From: Euonymus europaeus
Lineage: Eukaryota; Streptophyta; Magnoliopsida; Celastrales; Celastraceae
Length of the DNA: 64,000 bases
Direction of reading: 5' to 3'
Assembly (NCBI GenBank): GCA_963580455.1
Contig: OY756961.1
Span: forward strand, 17,403,001-17,467,000
Part shown: positions 45,764-59,262 of the stretch, piece after piece
Layout: each line of letters starts with the position of its first letter
Numbering within the stretch: the first letter of the stretch is position 1
Notes under the pieces: generated by a model
Database searches by the model: none
The model's input: only the letters and a program-made list of their open reading frames with translations
Told to the model about the DNA's origin: nothing
Program-made: the position numbers and the translations under genes

Positions 45764-48700
45764 TTTTGTACCAAAAGATGAACTTTGCATCCAAATTTGA
45801 CAAAACCTTTAAAAGGTCCTCCATAGAGAGGTAAAAAATCCAAACCATCAAAGTGGATTGTATCACACTTTTTATTACTATTTTATGTTTAAATTAATGG
45901 GTTTAGTCTCCCAAGATTGTTTTATTGCCAAAATATCAACTTTCGTTCTAAATTGGACAAAACCTTTAAAGATACTCTATTGAGAAAGTTGACAAAATTT
46001 GAACCATCAAAGTGGAATCTATCACAATTTTTATTGCAATTTCATGTCTAATTTTAGAAGCTTGGGCTCCATAGTTAGTTTCATTGATGAAAGATCAATT
46101 TTGGTTCCAAAGTAGGCAAAACCTTTAAAAGTTCCTCTATGGAGAGAGTTTAAAAAATCCAAACCCTTAAAGTTGACCATCGAACAATTTTTATTTTTAT
46201 TTTATGTCCAAAACAACTAGAAAAGTTCCTCTATGGAGAGAGTTTAAAAAATCCAAACCCTTAAAGTTGACCATCGAGCAATTTTTATTGTTATTTTATG
46301 TCCAAAACAACTAGTATCGGCTCCGAAGATTATTTCCGACCAAAAGATGAACTTTTGTTTGAAATTGGATAAAGTCTTTAAAAGATCTTCTATGCACAGC
46401 ATTGACAAATTCCGAACCATCAAATTGGATAGTATCACACCTTTTATTTCTATTTTATGTCTAAATTAATGATTTTAGTGTCCAAAGATTGTTTTGCTGC
46501 CAAAAGATCATTTTTCGTTCCAAATTAGACAAAAACTTTAAAATATCTTCTATGGTGAGAGTTGACAAAATCGGAACCATCAAAGCACATTACACTTTTT
46601 ATTGCTATTTTGTATCCAAATTAACGACATTAATCTCGCAAGATGGTTTGTTGCAAAACATCAATTTTCATTCGAAATTGAACAAAAACTTTAAATTATC
46701 CTCTATGGAGAGAGTTGACAAAATCCGAACCATCAAAGCACATCACACTTTTTACTGCTATTTTGTATCCAAATTAATGACTTAGTCTCCCATGATTGTT
46801 TCATTGCCAAAAGATTAACTTTCCTTCCAAATTGAAAAAAACCTTTAACAGTTCCTCTATGGAGAAATTTGACAAAATCAGAACCATCAAAGTGAATTGT
46901 ATCTCACTTTTTATTGCTATTTTATTTCTAAATTTATATGTTTAGCCTCTGTAGTTTGTTTCGTTGACGAAAGATCAATTTTGGTTCCAAATCGGACAAC
47001 ATCCTTAAAAGTTCCTCCATGGAGAAGGTTGAGCAAATCTGAACCATCAAAGTTGATCATTGTACAATTATTATTGATATTTTATGTCTAAAACAACTGG
47101 TATAGGCTCCGAAGATTATTTCGTTTCCAAAAGATCAACTTTCGTTCCAAATTGAATAATACCTTTAAAAGATCCTCCATGGAGATAATTGAGAAATTCC
47201 AAACCATCAAAGTGGATAGTATCACACTTTTTATTGCTATTTTATGTCCAAATTTATGACTTTATGCTTCAAAGATAGTTTGGTTGCCGGAAGGTCGATT
47301 TTCGTTCCAAATTAGATAAAACTTTTAAAAGTTCCTACATCTATATAGTTGAGGAATTTCGAAGCGTAAAAGTTGATCGTTGTACAATTTATATTGTTAT
47401 TTCACGACTAAATCAACAAGTATAGGCTATGACGATTGTTTCTTTGCCAAAAGATCAACTTTCAATCCAAATTGGATACAACCTTTGAAAGATCCTTCAT
47501 GCACAAAATTGACAAATTTCGTATAGTATCACACTTTTTATTGCTATTTTATGTCTAAATTCATGTGTTTAGTCTCTGAAGAATGTTTCGTTGCCAAAAG
47601 ATCAACTTTCGTTCCAATTTAGACAAAAACTTGAAAATATTCTCTTTGGAGTGAGTTGACAAAATCCGAACAATCAAAGTACATTACCCTTTTTATTGCT
47701 ATTTTGTATCAAAATTAATTACTTTGGTCTCCCATGATTGTTTCGTTGTCAAAAGATCAACTTTCATTCCAAATTAGACAAAACCATGAAAAGGTTCCCC
47801 TTGGGGAGAGTTGACAAATTCCGAATAGTCGAAGAGGATAGTGTCACACTTTTTATGGAAATTTTATGTCTAAATTAACATGTTTTGTGTCCGAAGATTG
47901 TTTCAATACCAAAAGATAAACTTTAGTTCCAAATTTGACAAAATCTTTAAAAGGTCTTCCATAGAGAGAGTTGGCAAATTCGGAAGAATCGAAAAGGATA
48001 GTATCACACATTTTATTGCAATTTTATGTCTATATTAACATGTTTAGTCTCCGAAGATTGTTTCGGTACCAAAAGATGAACTTTGGTTCCAAATTTGACA
48101 AAACCTTTAAAAGGTTCTCCATAGAGAGAGATGACAAAATCCGAACCATCAAAGTGGATTGTATCACACTTTTTATATCTATTTTATGTCTAAATTTATG
48201 AGTTTAGTCTCTCAAGATTGTTTCGCTGACAAAAGATCAACTTTCGTTTTAAATTAGACAAAAACTTGAAAATATCCTCTATGGAGACAGTTGACAAAAT
48301 CCGAACCATCAAAGTACACAACACTTTTTATTGCTATTTTTTATCCAAATTAACGACTTTAGTCTCCCAAGATTGTTTCGTTGCCAAAAGATTATCGTTT
48401 GTTCCAAACTGAAGAAAACCTTTCAAAGATTGACTAGCGAGAAAATTGACAAAATCTGAACCATTAAAGTAGATTGTGTCGCACTTTTTATTGCTATTTT
48501 ATGTCAAAATTTATAAGTTTAGGCTATGTAGTTTGTTTCATTGACGAAAGATCAATTTTGGTTCCAAATTAGACAAAACCTTTAAAATTTTCTTCATGGA
48601 GAGAGTTGAGCAAATTTGAACCATCAAACTTGATTGTTGTACAATTTTTATTGTTATTTTATGTCTCAAACAACTAGTATAGGCTTCGAAGATTGTTCAT

Positions 48701-51700
48701 TTACAAAAGATCAAATTTTGTTCCAAATTGGATAAAACCTTTAAAAGATTCTTCATGGAGAGAATTGACAAATTTCGAACCATCAAAGTGGATCGTATCA
48801 CATTTTTTATTGATATTTTATGTCTAAATTAATGAGTTTTGTCTCTCATGATTTTTTTGGTTGCCAAAAGATCAATTTTCGTTCCAAATTAGACAAAAAC
48901 TTTGAAAAATCCTCTATGGAGAGAGTTAACAAAATCCGGACAATCAAAGTACATCACCCCTTTAATTGCTATCTTGTATCCAAAATAACAACTTTGGTCT
49001 CCCAAGATTGTTTCGTTGCCAAAATATAAACTTTCGTTCCAAATTAGACAAAACCTTTAAAACATCCTCCTTGGAGAGAGTTGAAAATTTTCAAACAATC
49101 GTAGAGGATAGTATCACACTTTTTATTGTAATTTTATGTCTAAATTAACAAGTTTAGTATGCGAAGATTCTTTTGGTACTAAAAGATGAACTTTGGTTCC
49201 AAATTTGACAAAACCTTTAAAAGGTCCTCCATAGAGAGAGGTGACAAAATCCGAACCATCAAAGTGGATTGTATCACAATTTTTATATCTATTTTATGTG
49301 TAAATTAATTAGTATAGTCTCCCAAGATTGCTTCGTTGTCAAAAGATCAACTTTCATTCCAAATTAGACGAAACCTTTAAAACATCATCCTTGGAGAGAG
49401 TTGACAAATTGCAAACAATCCAAGAGGATAGTATCACACCTTTTTATTGCATTTTATGTCTAAATTAACATGTTTTGTCTCCGAAGATTGTTTTGGTACC
49501 AAAAGATGTAGTTTGGTTCCAAATTTGACAAAACCTTTAAAGCGTCCTCCGTAGAGAGAGTTGACAAATCCCGAAGAATCGGAGAGGATAGTATCACACT
49601 TTTTTTGCCATTTATGTCTAAATTAACATGTTTAGTCTCTGAAGATTGTTTCGGTGCTAAAAGATGAACTTGGGTTCCAAATTTGACAAAACTTTTAAAA
49701 GGTCCTCCTAGAGAGAGGTGACAAAATATAAACCATCAAAGTGGATTGTATCACACTTTTTATACCTATTTTATGTATAAATTAATGAGTATAGTCTCTC
49801 AAGATTGTTTCGCTAACAAAATATCAACTTTCATTCCAAATTAGACAAAAACTTGAAAATATCCTCTATGGAGAGAGTTGACAAAATCCGAACCATCAAG
49901 GTACATTACACTTTTTATTCCTATTTGGTATCCAAATTAATGACTTTAGTCTCCCAAGATTGTTTCGTTGCCAAAATATCATCTTTTATTTAAAATTGAA
50001 CAAAACCGTTAAAAGATCGTCTATAAAGAAAGTTGACAAAATCTGAACCATCAAAGTAGATTGCACCACTTTTTATTGCTATTTTATGTTTAAATTTATA
50101 CGTTTACGCTATGTAGTTTGTTTTGTTGAGGAAAGATCAATTTTGGTTCCAAATTAGACAAAACCTTGAAAATTTCCTCCATGAAGAGAGTCGAGCAAAT
50201 TTGAACCATCAAACTTGATGGGTTACAATTTTTATCGTTATTTTATGTCTAAAACAACTAGTATAGGCTCCAAAGACTGTTTCATTTTCAAAAGATCAAC
50301 TTTCGTTCCAAATTAGATAAAACCTATAAAAGATCCTACATGGAGAGAATTGACAAATTCCAAACCGTTAAAGTGGATAGTATCGCACTTTTTATTGCTA
50401 TTCTATGTCCAAATTATTGAGTTTTGTCTCCCATGATTGTTTCATTGCCAAAAGATCAATTTTCATTCCAAATTAGACAAAACCTTTAAAAGATCCTCCA
50501 TGAAGAGAGTTGACAAATTCCGAACCGTCAAAGTGGACTCTATCTCACTTTTTATTGCTATTTTATCTCTAAATTAACGAGTTTAGGCTCTGGAGATTGT
50601 TTCGTTGCCAAAAGAACAACTTTCGTTCCAAACTAGAAAAAAACTTTAAAAGATCCTCTATGGAGAGAGTTGAAAAAATTCGAACAATCAAAGTACGTCA
50701 TCCTTTTTATTGCTATTTTGTATCCAAATTAATGACTTTGGTCTCCCAAGATTGTTTCGTTGCCAAAAGATCAACTTTCATTCCAAATTAGACAAAACCT
50801 TTAAAAGATCCCCCTTGGAGAGAGTTGACAAATTCCAAACAATCGAAGAGGATAGTATCACACGTTTTATTGCAATTTTATGTCTAAATTAACATGTTTT
50901 GTCTCCGAAGATTGTTTCGGTACCAAAAGATAAACTTTGGTTTCAAATTTGACAAAACCTTTCAAGGTCCTACATAGAGAGAGTTGACAAATTTCGAAGA
51001 ATCGAAGAGGATAGTATCACACTTTTTATTGCAATTTTATGTCTAAATTGACATGTTCAATCTTCGAAGATTGTTTTGGTACCAAAGGATGAACTTTGGT
51101 TCCAAATTTGACAAAACCTTTAAAAGGTACTCCATAGAGAGAGGTGACAAAATCCGAACCATCAAAGTGGATTGTATCACACTTGTTATATATATTTTAT
51201 GTCTACATTAATGAGTTTAGTCTCTCAAGATTGTTTCGTTGACAAAAGATCGACTTTCGTTCCAAATTAGACAAAAACTTGAAAATATCCTCCATGAAGA
51301 GAATTGCAAAAATCCGAACCATCAAAGTGCATCACACTTTTTATTCCTATTTTGTATCCAAATTAATGACTTTAGTCTCCCACGATTGTTTCGTTGCCAA
51401 AATATCATCTTTCATTCTAGATTGAACAAAACCTTTAAAAGATCATTTATAGAGAAAGTTGACAAAATCTGAGCCATCAAAGTAGATTGTACCACACTTT
51501 TTATTGCTATTTTATATCTGAATTTAGAAGTTTAGGCTGCGTAGTTTGTTTCATTGAGGAAAGATCAATTTTGGTTCCAAATTAGATAAAACCTTTAAAA
51601 TTTCCTCCATGGTGAGAGTTGAGCAAATTTGAACCATCAAACTTGATCGTTGTACATTTTTTACTGTTATTTTATGTCTAAAATAACTATTATAGGATCC

Positions 51701-53272
51701 GAAGATTGTTTCATTTCCAAAAGGTCAAATTTCATTCCAAATTGGATAAAACCTTTAAAAGATCCTCCGTAGAGAGAATTTACAAATTCCAAACCATCAA
51801 AGTGGATAGTATTGCACTTTTTATTGCTATTTTATGTCTAAATTAATGATTTTTTCTCTCATGATTGTTTTGTTGCTGAAAGATCAATTTTCGTTCCAAA
51901 TTAGACAAAAACTTTAAAAGATTCTTTATGGAGAGAGTTGACAAAATCCGAACAATCAAAGTACATCACCCTTTTTATTGCTATTTTGTATCCAAATTAA
52001 CGACTTTAGTCTCCCAAGATTGTTTCTTTGCGAAATGATCACCTTTTGTTCCAAATTAAACAAAACCTTTAAAAAATCCTCCTTGGAGAGAGTTGACAAA
52101 TTCCGAAGAATCGAAGAGGATTGTATCAAACTTTTTATTTCAATTTTATTTCTAAATTAACATGTTTTGTCTCCGAATAATGTTTTTGTACCAAAAGATG
52201 AACTTTGGTTTCCAATTTTACAAAACCTTTAAAAGATCCTCGATAGAGAGAGGTGAAAAAAATCTGAACCATCAATGTGGATTGTATCGCACTTTTATTG
52301 CTATTTTTATGACTAAATTAATGGGTTTAGTCTCCCAAAATTTTTTTGTTGGCAAAAGATCATTTTTCATTCCGAATTGGACAGAACCTTTAAATGATAC
52401 TTTACTGAGAAAGTTGACAAAATCCAAACCATCAAAGTGGAATCTTTCACACTTTTTATTGTAATTTCATGTCTAATTTTACAAGCTTAGGCTCAGTAAT
52501 TAGTTTAATTGACGAAAAATCAACTTTTGTTCCAAAATAGACAAAACCTTTAAAAGTTTCTCCATGGCAAGAGTTTAACAAATCTGAACCCTTAAAGTTG
52601 ATCGTTCAAAATTTTTATTGTTATTTTATGCTAAAACAAATAGTATCGGCTCCGAAGATTTTTTTCGTACTGAAAGATCAACTTTAGTTCCAAATGGAAT
52701 AAAACCTTTAAAAGATCCCCCATGCAGAGAATTGAAAATTTTTGAACCATCAAAGTTTTTAGTATCACACTTTTTATTGCTATTTAATATCTAAATTAAT
52801 GAGTTTAGTCTCCAAAGATTGTTTCGTTGCCAAAAGATCATTTTTCGTTCCAAATTAGACAAAAACATTAAAATATTGTCTATGGAGAGAGTTGACAAAA
52901 TTCGAACTGTGAAAGCACATCACACTTTTTAGTACTATTTTATTTCCAAATTAATGACGTTAGTCTGCCAAGATTGTTTCGTTGACAAAATATCAACTTC
53001 TGATCCAAATTGAACAAAACCTATAAATGTGAAATGTATCTCACTTTTGTTTTTGCTATTTTATGTCTAATTTTATAAGTTTAGCCCTCGTAGTTTGTTT
53101 CGTTGATGAAAGATCAATTTTGGTTCCAAATTGGAAGAAACCTTTAAAAGTTCTTCGATAGAGAGAGTTGAGCAAATATGAACCATCAAAGTTGATCATT
53201 AAACAATTATTATTGTTATTTTATGTCTAAAAGAACTAGTATAGGCTCCGAAGATTATTTCGTTACCAAAAG
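45764..53272. repeat. Satellite array, segment 3 (about 48 monomers)
   Basis: Longest uninterrupted stretch. Monomer types recognised by their middle words: A (AAAGTGGATTGTATCACAC), B (AAAGTACATCACAC with TTTTGTATCCAAATT), C (GAAGAGGATAGTATCAC with ATTAACATGTTT), D (TAGTTTGTTTCATTGACGAA) and E (CTTGATCGTTGTACAATT with AACAACTAGTATAGGCTCC). E occurs near 48625, 50210 and 51645 with a similar A-B-C-A-B-D order between, giving an imperfect higher-order period of about 1.4-1.6 kb. A 94-bp local duplication lies at 46127-46314. No genes. Confidence 0.87.
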
Positions 53273-54712
53273 TGTGACGACCTACCCCAAATATAAACTT
53301 AAGATTGATTGGTTGTTATGAAAATATGGGTTTATCTATGGTGATGTGTAAACAGGGAGTTTGGAGCTGGACTGTGCGCACTTTATGGGCGCCTAGGTGG
53401 TACGCCCAGTCCAGTGGATCACATGCAGGAGGTTAGATCGAAAATATTCAAAACTGGACTAGGCGCACCCCATGAGTGCCTAGGCAAGGCGCCCAATCCA
53501 GCAGGCTACTAGTAGGAAAATACACCGAGCATTTGAAACTGGACTAGGTGTACCTCATGGGCGCCTAGGCGCTGCCCCCAGTCGAGTGGGCAATGGAAAA
53601 AGGGAAAGCGCACCTCGCCTGGGTGTGAAATTTTCAACATGCCTAGGATGGTGCCCAAAGAAGTGTAGTCATGGAGTTTTACTTAGGTCAGAGCACCTAG
53701 GCATAACCCGATGTTTCAAAAGGGCTCACGGGAGCCAGAACTGGTATTTTCTTTGGGTATTCGAGTTCTAGAGTGAGAGAGAGCGATGAACCTAGAGAGA
53801 GAAAGAGATTTTAGCAAGGATTTGGCTTGGTTCTTGAGGATACATGATTATTTGAGTGGAACATTGAAGATTCAAGCATTATTGGAAGATTTTGGTAAGT
53901 TTTCCTAGTTTTGTAAATTCTGTGGTTTTTGTAGATTTGGTTAGATTCCTTTAGAGTTTGATTCTATGGCTTAGATATGTTGATCTAGACTTGATTATGG
54001 ATGTATATATAGGTTTATTTGTGATTTTGGAGAAAAGTTGTGATTGAGCTAAGGTTCAAGCCTTAGGGAAGGATTTCTAGAGAGAGAATGTGAGAAATTC
54101 TAATTCCTTGACTTTTAATCATGTTTTATGAATGATTGATCTTATATTGATGTGTGAGAGGGTTCGATTTTTTCATATGGTTAGGTTTGGAAAATTGGAA
54201 CCCTAGAGTTGAATTTTCATTGATTTTGGGTAAATTGCTCCGAAAGAGGTAGGGGATTCTTGACCCATTCTTTTCGATCCCCTTCTTTGTTCTAAAAATG
54301 TGGTTTGTATCCTCATTGGTCTTCATGTTTTTGTTCTTGCCATATTGTGCCTAAGGAAGAACGAACCTAGGGTTTTTGATATTATTCTCTAAATGTAGAT
54401 TGCATTGGCCATTTATATGTTTGATCGTCTATTGAGCATGTTGTGAATCATGCCATGCATTAGTGATAGTTATATATATATATAGGATGATATATATATA
54501 TATATATGTATATACATTGGCATGGCATAAGTATGATTACATTAGAGCTTGCATGGGATTCTTGAGTATGGACTCGGAATACCATAGAATACCTGGAAGT
54601 CACATTATAGGATGATTACGTGCTAGGGCATGGGCACGGGTCATGTGAATCCATGTGAGGCAACACACCTAAGGTGTGGGTGTGACGGGGATCACACAAC
54701 CAGGTAAACCTT
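53273..54712 (+). repeat. Family A gypsy LTR in satellite, 3' truncated
   Basis: Starts TGTGACGACCTACCCCAAAT within a satellite monomer. It has a U3 palindrome cluster (53365-53720), an AGAGAGAG run, TTGGTAAGTTTTCC (53891), and TA runs at 54474-54508. It ends near 54712, where satellite resumes at a different monomer position, so a deletion removed its 3' end and some satellite. Confidence 0.82.
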
Positions 54713-55757
54713 TCGTTGGTGCTATTTGGGTGCTATTTCATGTCTAAATTAATGTTACTCTCCCAAGATTGTTTCGTTGCCAAAAGATCAACTATCGTTC
54801 CAAATTAGACAAAACCTTTAGAAGAACCTATCTTGAGAAAATTGACAAAATCTTAACCATCAAAATGGATTGTATCACACTTTTTATTGCTATTTTACTT
54901 CTTGATTTACAAGTTTAGGCTCCGTAGTTTGTTTCGTTGACGAAAAATCAACATTGGTTCTAAATTGGACAAAACCTTTAAAACTTCTCCCATGGAGAGA
55001 TTTGAGCAAATCTGAACCCTCAAAGTTGATCATTGTATAATTTTTATTGTTATTTTATGTCTACAATAACTAGTATAGCCTTGAAAGATTATTTGGTTAC
55101 CAAAATATCAACTTTTGTTCGAAATTGGGTAAAATCTTTAAAAGATCATCTATGGAGGGAATTGATAAATTTCGAACCATCAAAGTGGCTATTATCACAC
55201 TTTTTATTGCTATTTTATATCTATGGAGGGAATTGATCGTTGTACAATTTTTATTCTTATTTTATGTCTAAAACAACTAGTATAGGCTCCGTAGTTTGTT
55301 GCATTGACAAAAGACCAACTTTCATTTCAAATTGGACAAAACTTTTAAAACACCTTCCATCGAGAAAGTTCAGCAATTCTGAACGTTGAAAGTCGATCGT
55401 AGTACACTTGTTCTTACTATTCTATGTCCAAATTAAATTTTATAGGAGCCATGGATATTTTCATCCTCAAAAGATTCACTTTTGCTTCAAATTAGAAAAA
55501 ACCTTTCAAATATCCTCCACGAAGAATGTTGAGCAATTCTGAACCATCAAAATTGATCGTAGTACACTTTTTATTGCTATTATATGTCTAAATTGTGAGT
55601 ATAAGCTTCGTATATTGTTTCATAAGAAAAACATCAACTTTCATTCCAAATTGGAAAAAACCATTAAATGATCCTCCATGGGGAGACTTGAGCAATTCCT
55701 AACCATCGAAGTGGACGACAGTAGACGTTTTATTATTATCTTATGTCTAAATTAACG
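54713..55757. repeat. Satellite array, segment 4
   Basis: About six to seven monomers, more diverged than in segment 3, with types A, D and E recognisable. It ends at a family A LTR. Confidence 0.8.
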
Positions 55758-57897
55758 TGTAGCACCCCATTCCCGAAACGTTACGTGGTGCTTACCGCAC
55801 CTTCCTAGGCTATCAATATGATTATTATCCAAGGTTCCAACCCCAGATTTCTCAACCAGGTCAACTCCTCAATAAAAATCCGGCACCATCTCCTCGTAAA
55901 TTGAGGAATGCCCACTTGAAAACAAATGCAGCATATAACACTCAATCACATCACACCTAGTAGAGCCTCTAGCTTTTATCATCATGCAAACACATCCTAG
56001 CACGGCCTCAGGCCATCTTGCAGCATGCAAAAACTATTTTCTATAATTGAAACATCAAGATAAATCCATACATCATAGTACTTGTGACCCAAGGTCCCAT
56101 CTCGGTTCAGAAGATCCACACCAAATGGTGTCACACAGTCTAAATGACATATGAATATCAAATAAAATTAGCGTGTATAACAAGTAGTTTTAATTCACCA
56201 TCCCAAACCTAACCCCCTCTCCAAGTGCGATCTATGCGATATCATCGTCTCTACTAAACCGCATCAGCGACACTAGTACCATTCTCACCTGAAGAAAAAA
56301 GAAAGCAAAGGAGTAAGCTAGAAGCTCAGTAGGGGTAATAGAGTAAAATCAACAATAAAACGAATGTCAAAGAAGGATAGTGAAACAATTTGCTATCTAT
56401 CATGCATGTGTCATATTTCACAACATATAGTCCAGGTATTCCTTGAGAGGCCAAACACATTCATCAGTCCATTAGTCTTCAACTCTGGATTGACCAAACG
56501 TCAAATGTATACCATGGTTTCAAACCATCAATGAATGAGAGCGCAATCATCATTCACACCGCACCCTTACCCGGTTCTGTGATCCCCGTCCCACCAACAC
56601 CTCAAGTGTATTACCTCACATTGTTTCATATAACTCGTGTCAACGCCATGACATGCAATCATTCTTCATGTGACTTCTAAGTATCCTATGGTATCCCGAG
56701 TTCATACTCGAGAATCCCAGGCAAGCTCTAATGCAATCATGCTTATGCCATGCCAAATACGCATATATATATCCTCCTATATATATACAACTACCAATGA
56801 TGCATGACAAGACCTAAACATGCTCAATAGATGATCGAACATGTAAATGGGCAATGCAATCCACATTTAGAGATTAATAACGAGAAAACCCTAGGTTTGT
56901 TCTTCCTTAGGCACAATAAAATAGGAACACAAACATAAAGACCAATGAGGATACGAACCGAATTTTATAGAATAGGAGAAGGATATCAAAATAAGAATGG
57001 GTCAAGAAATCCTCTACCCCGTTTGGAACAATTCACCAAAATCAATGGAATTCGATTCTAGGGTTTCAATTTTCCAAACCTATCCCTATGGAAAAATTGA
57101 ACCCTCTCACACATCAATATATGATCAACCATTCATAAAAACATGATTAAAAACCAAGCATTTCGACTTACTCACCTTCTCTCTCTAGAAATCCTTCTCC
57201 AAGACTTGAATCTTAGCCCAACCAAAGCTTTACTCCAAAATCACAAACAAACCTATACATACATCCATAATCATGTCTAAATCAACATATCTAATCTATA
57301 GAACCAAAATTTAAAAGAATATAACCAAATCTACAAAAACCATAGAATTTAGCAAACTAGGAAAACTTACCAAAATCTTCAAATGAAGCTTGACTCTTCA
57401 ATGTTCCACTCCAATGATCATGTATCTTCAAGAATTAGGTCAAATTAATTGCTAGAAACTCCTTCTCTTTCTAAGTTCTTAGCTCTCTCACACTCTAGAA
57501 CTCGAATACCCAAGAAAATACATATTCTGGCTTGCGTAGCCTGTTTTAAGAGTTCGGGTTGCTCCTAGGTGCTCTGAGCTTAAATTTCTCTCTGGAATTC
57601 ACTGCTCTGTGCACTCTCCTTGGCGTGCACAGAAAATCTAGCCCAAGAGAGTTGCGCCTTGGCGGCCGTTTAGGCACCCCTGCGCTGCTTCACTCCCTCT
57701 TGCCTACTGTACTGGGCGCTGTGCCTAGGCGCCCTTTGGTGCGCCCAATACAATTTAAATCTCCCTTTTTAGTCCTCATTCCCGCCTAGGTGTGATTACC
57801 TCTGCCTAGGTGCCCCTGCTTACACATTAACACACAAAATACATAGAATTCTAACTTCCAATCATTCCTAAGTTCATATTTGGGGTAGGTCATCATA
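55758..57897 (-). repeat. Family A gypsy LTR, complete (2140 bp)
   Basis: On the minus strand it starts TATGATGACCTACCCC (57897) and ends GGGGTGCTACA (55758). It is the reference length for family A here and the 3' LTR of the relic to its right. The CCTAGG cluster lies at 57560-57810. Confidence 0.85.
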
Positions 57898-59262
57898 TCC
57901 TCCCCCTTTAAAGAAATTTCGTCTCAAAATTTAGATATGTATCGGATTTCTAAAACAAAACTGGATACTTCTCCCTCATTCGGGATTCTAACTCCCAAAT
58001 TGCTTCTTCAACTCCATGGTACATCCACATCACCTTCACCAAGGGTATTATAGTTGATCTTGTGATCTTGTCTTGAATATACAAAATCTTGGCTGGTTGA
58101 AGCATGTAGCTTCCATCTTCCTTAATTTTCAATGTGGTCCAATCCAACACATGTGACAGATCAGGCTCGTATCTCCAAAGCATAGAGACATGTAACACAT
58201 TATGAACTCTCGCTAATTTAGGTAGAAAAGCCAAATGATATGCTACCGGTCCCACCATTTCTAGAATCTCAAATGGCCCCACAAACCTTGGTGCCAACTT
58301 CCTCTATTTACTGTACCAAATAATTTGAAACTAGAAAATTACCTCAAATGAAGTTCGGATGCTCTAGTGCCTCCTGGTATCCCATAGCAAACATTCCCGT
58401 CTAAGTACTAGCTAACTGTGGTTACAGAGCCTGCTGCTGCTCATAGGGCCACCGTGCCCCCTCTCCCCATATGGAACAGTAGATGGGAGAACTGGAGCTG
58501 ATGATGGAGCTGGTAACCCAGTGCCTGAGATTGCTGTGCTCCCTTACTACTCTATGTGCACTCACTCTTGTTGTGGCCAATCTTTCCACACCTAAAGCAC
58601 TTGATCCCAGTAGATTGACACTAATTCTGCTTAGGCCCTTCTTTCCCACACTCGTAGCAAGTCACCTTACCTCAGTGTGTCTTTGCACTCTTACTCTAAT
58701 CTCTTTTCTTCTGGTAAGAGTCAGTCCTCTTCCTTTTGTTACCACCTCATCCACCACCACTGTTACCCCCAGAAGCTAGTAAACTCTGCTGAACTTCTTT
58801 CTTCTCGCTCCATTCAAACTCTAACGCCATTTCCACTGTCTTGGCATACTTCTTCACCCTAGTAGCCAATACCATCCTACAAATGCTTGGAAGTAACCCA
58901 CAATGATATCTCATGGCTTTACTCTCATCGATTGGAGCGAACTGCTTCCTAAATCAATACAACATATCAAATTGTTTGGTGTACTGTGCCACCATCATCT
59001 CCCATGTCTGTATAAACTCTAAAAATTTCTTGGCCCTCTCTGTCTGAAAAGGCCTCGGAACAAACTTCTGCATGAACAAATCTTCAAGTGATGACTATGA
59101 AAGATCATTCTTCCTCTTCTTTAGTGCACTCCACCACTCATGTGCCGTCCCACTAAGATAAAAGTATACCAGCATCACCCTCCTACTGTCGGGTACCTCC
59201 AACGTATCAAGTCTAAGATGCATATACTTCAGTACCCGCCCCTAATGTAGGAGGAGGTGTAC
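57898..59262 (-). pseudogene. gag fused to integrase tail, family A gypsy relic
   Basis: Minus strand from about 59262: gag with GTAHEWWSALKKRKNDL, FMQKFVPRPFQTERAKKF and MRYHCGLLP, then two zinc knuckles, the second intact (CFRCGKIGHNKSEC, about 58603-58562), and near 58310 a jump to the integrase C-terminal region 58297-57950 ([31 protein letters not shown], and the tail [13 protein letters not shown]). Protease, RT and most of integrase are deleted. Stops interrupt gag. A polypurine tract (TTAAAGGGGGAGGA) leads into the LTR. Confidence 0.85.

Larger units (their letters stand above)
38364..45853 (+). repeat. 3745-bp direct tandem duplication (two copies)
   Basis: 38364-42108 and 42109-45853 match at a constant offset of 3745 bp (3743 near the end because a CT run and a GA run are each 2 bp shorter). 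By eye about 20 single-base differences are visible, so identity is near 99.5%. Each copy holds satellite monomers, the family B solo LTR and the same insertion point, so the duplication happened after that insertion, most simply by unequal exchange between satellite monomers. A false duplication in the assembly is the alternative. Confidence 0.88.

Noticed and set aside
38797..52464. Many 60-100 codon ORFs with recurring peptides such as RCQKINFRSKLDK
   Set aside because: They are frame shadows of satellite monomers. The same peptide recurs because the DNA repeats, starts and stops vary by monomer, and there is no promoter or longer conserved frame.
45764..53272. Regular repeats considered as a CRISPR-like array
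   Set aside because: Monomers are 155-160 bp, contiguous and diverged, with no short constant repeat separated by unique spacers; the setting is a plant nuclear genome.
58483..58779. 98-codon plus ORF
   Set aside because: Antisense shadow of the gag zinc-knuckle region, which reads clearly on the minus strand.
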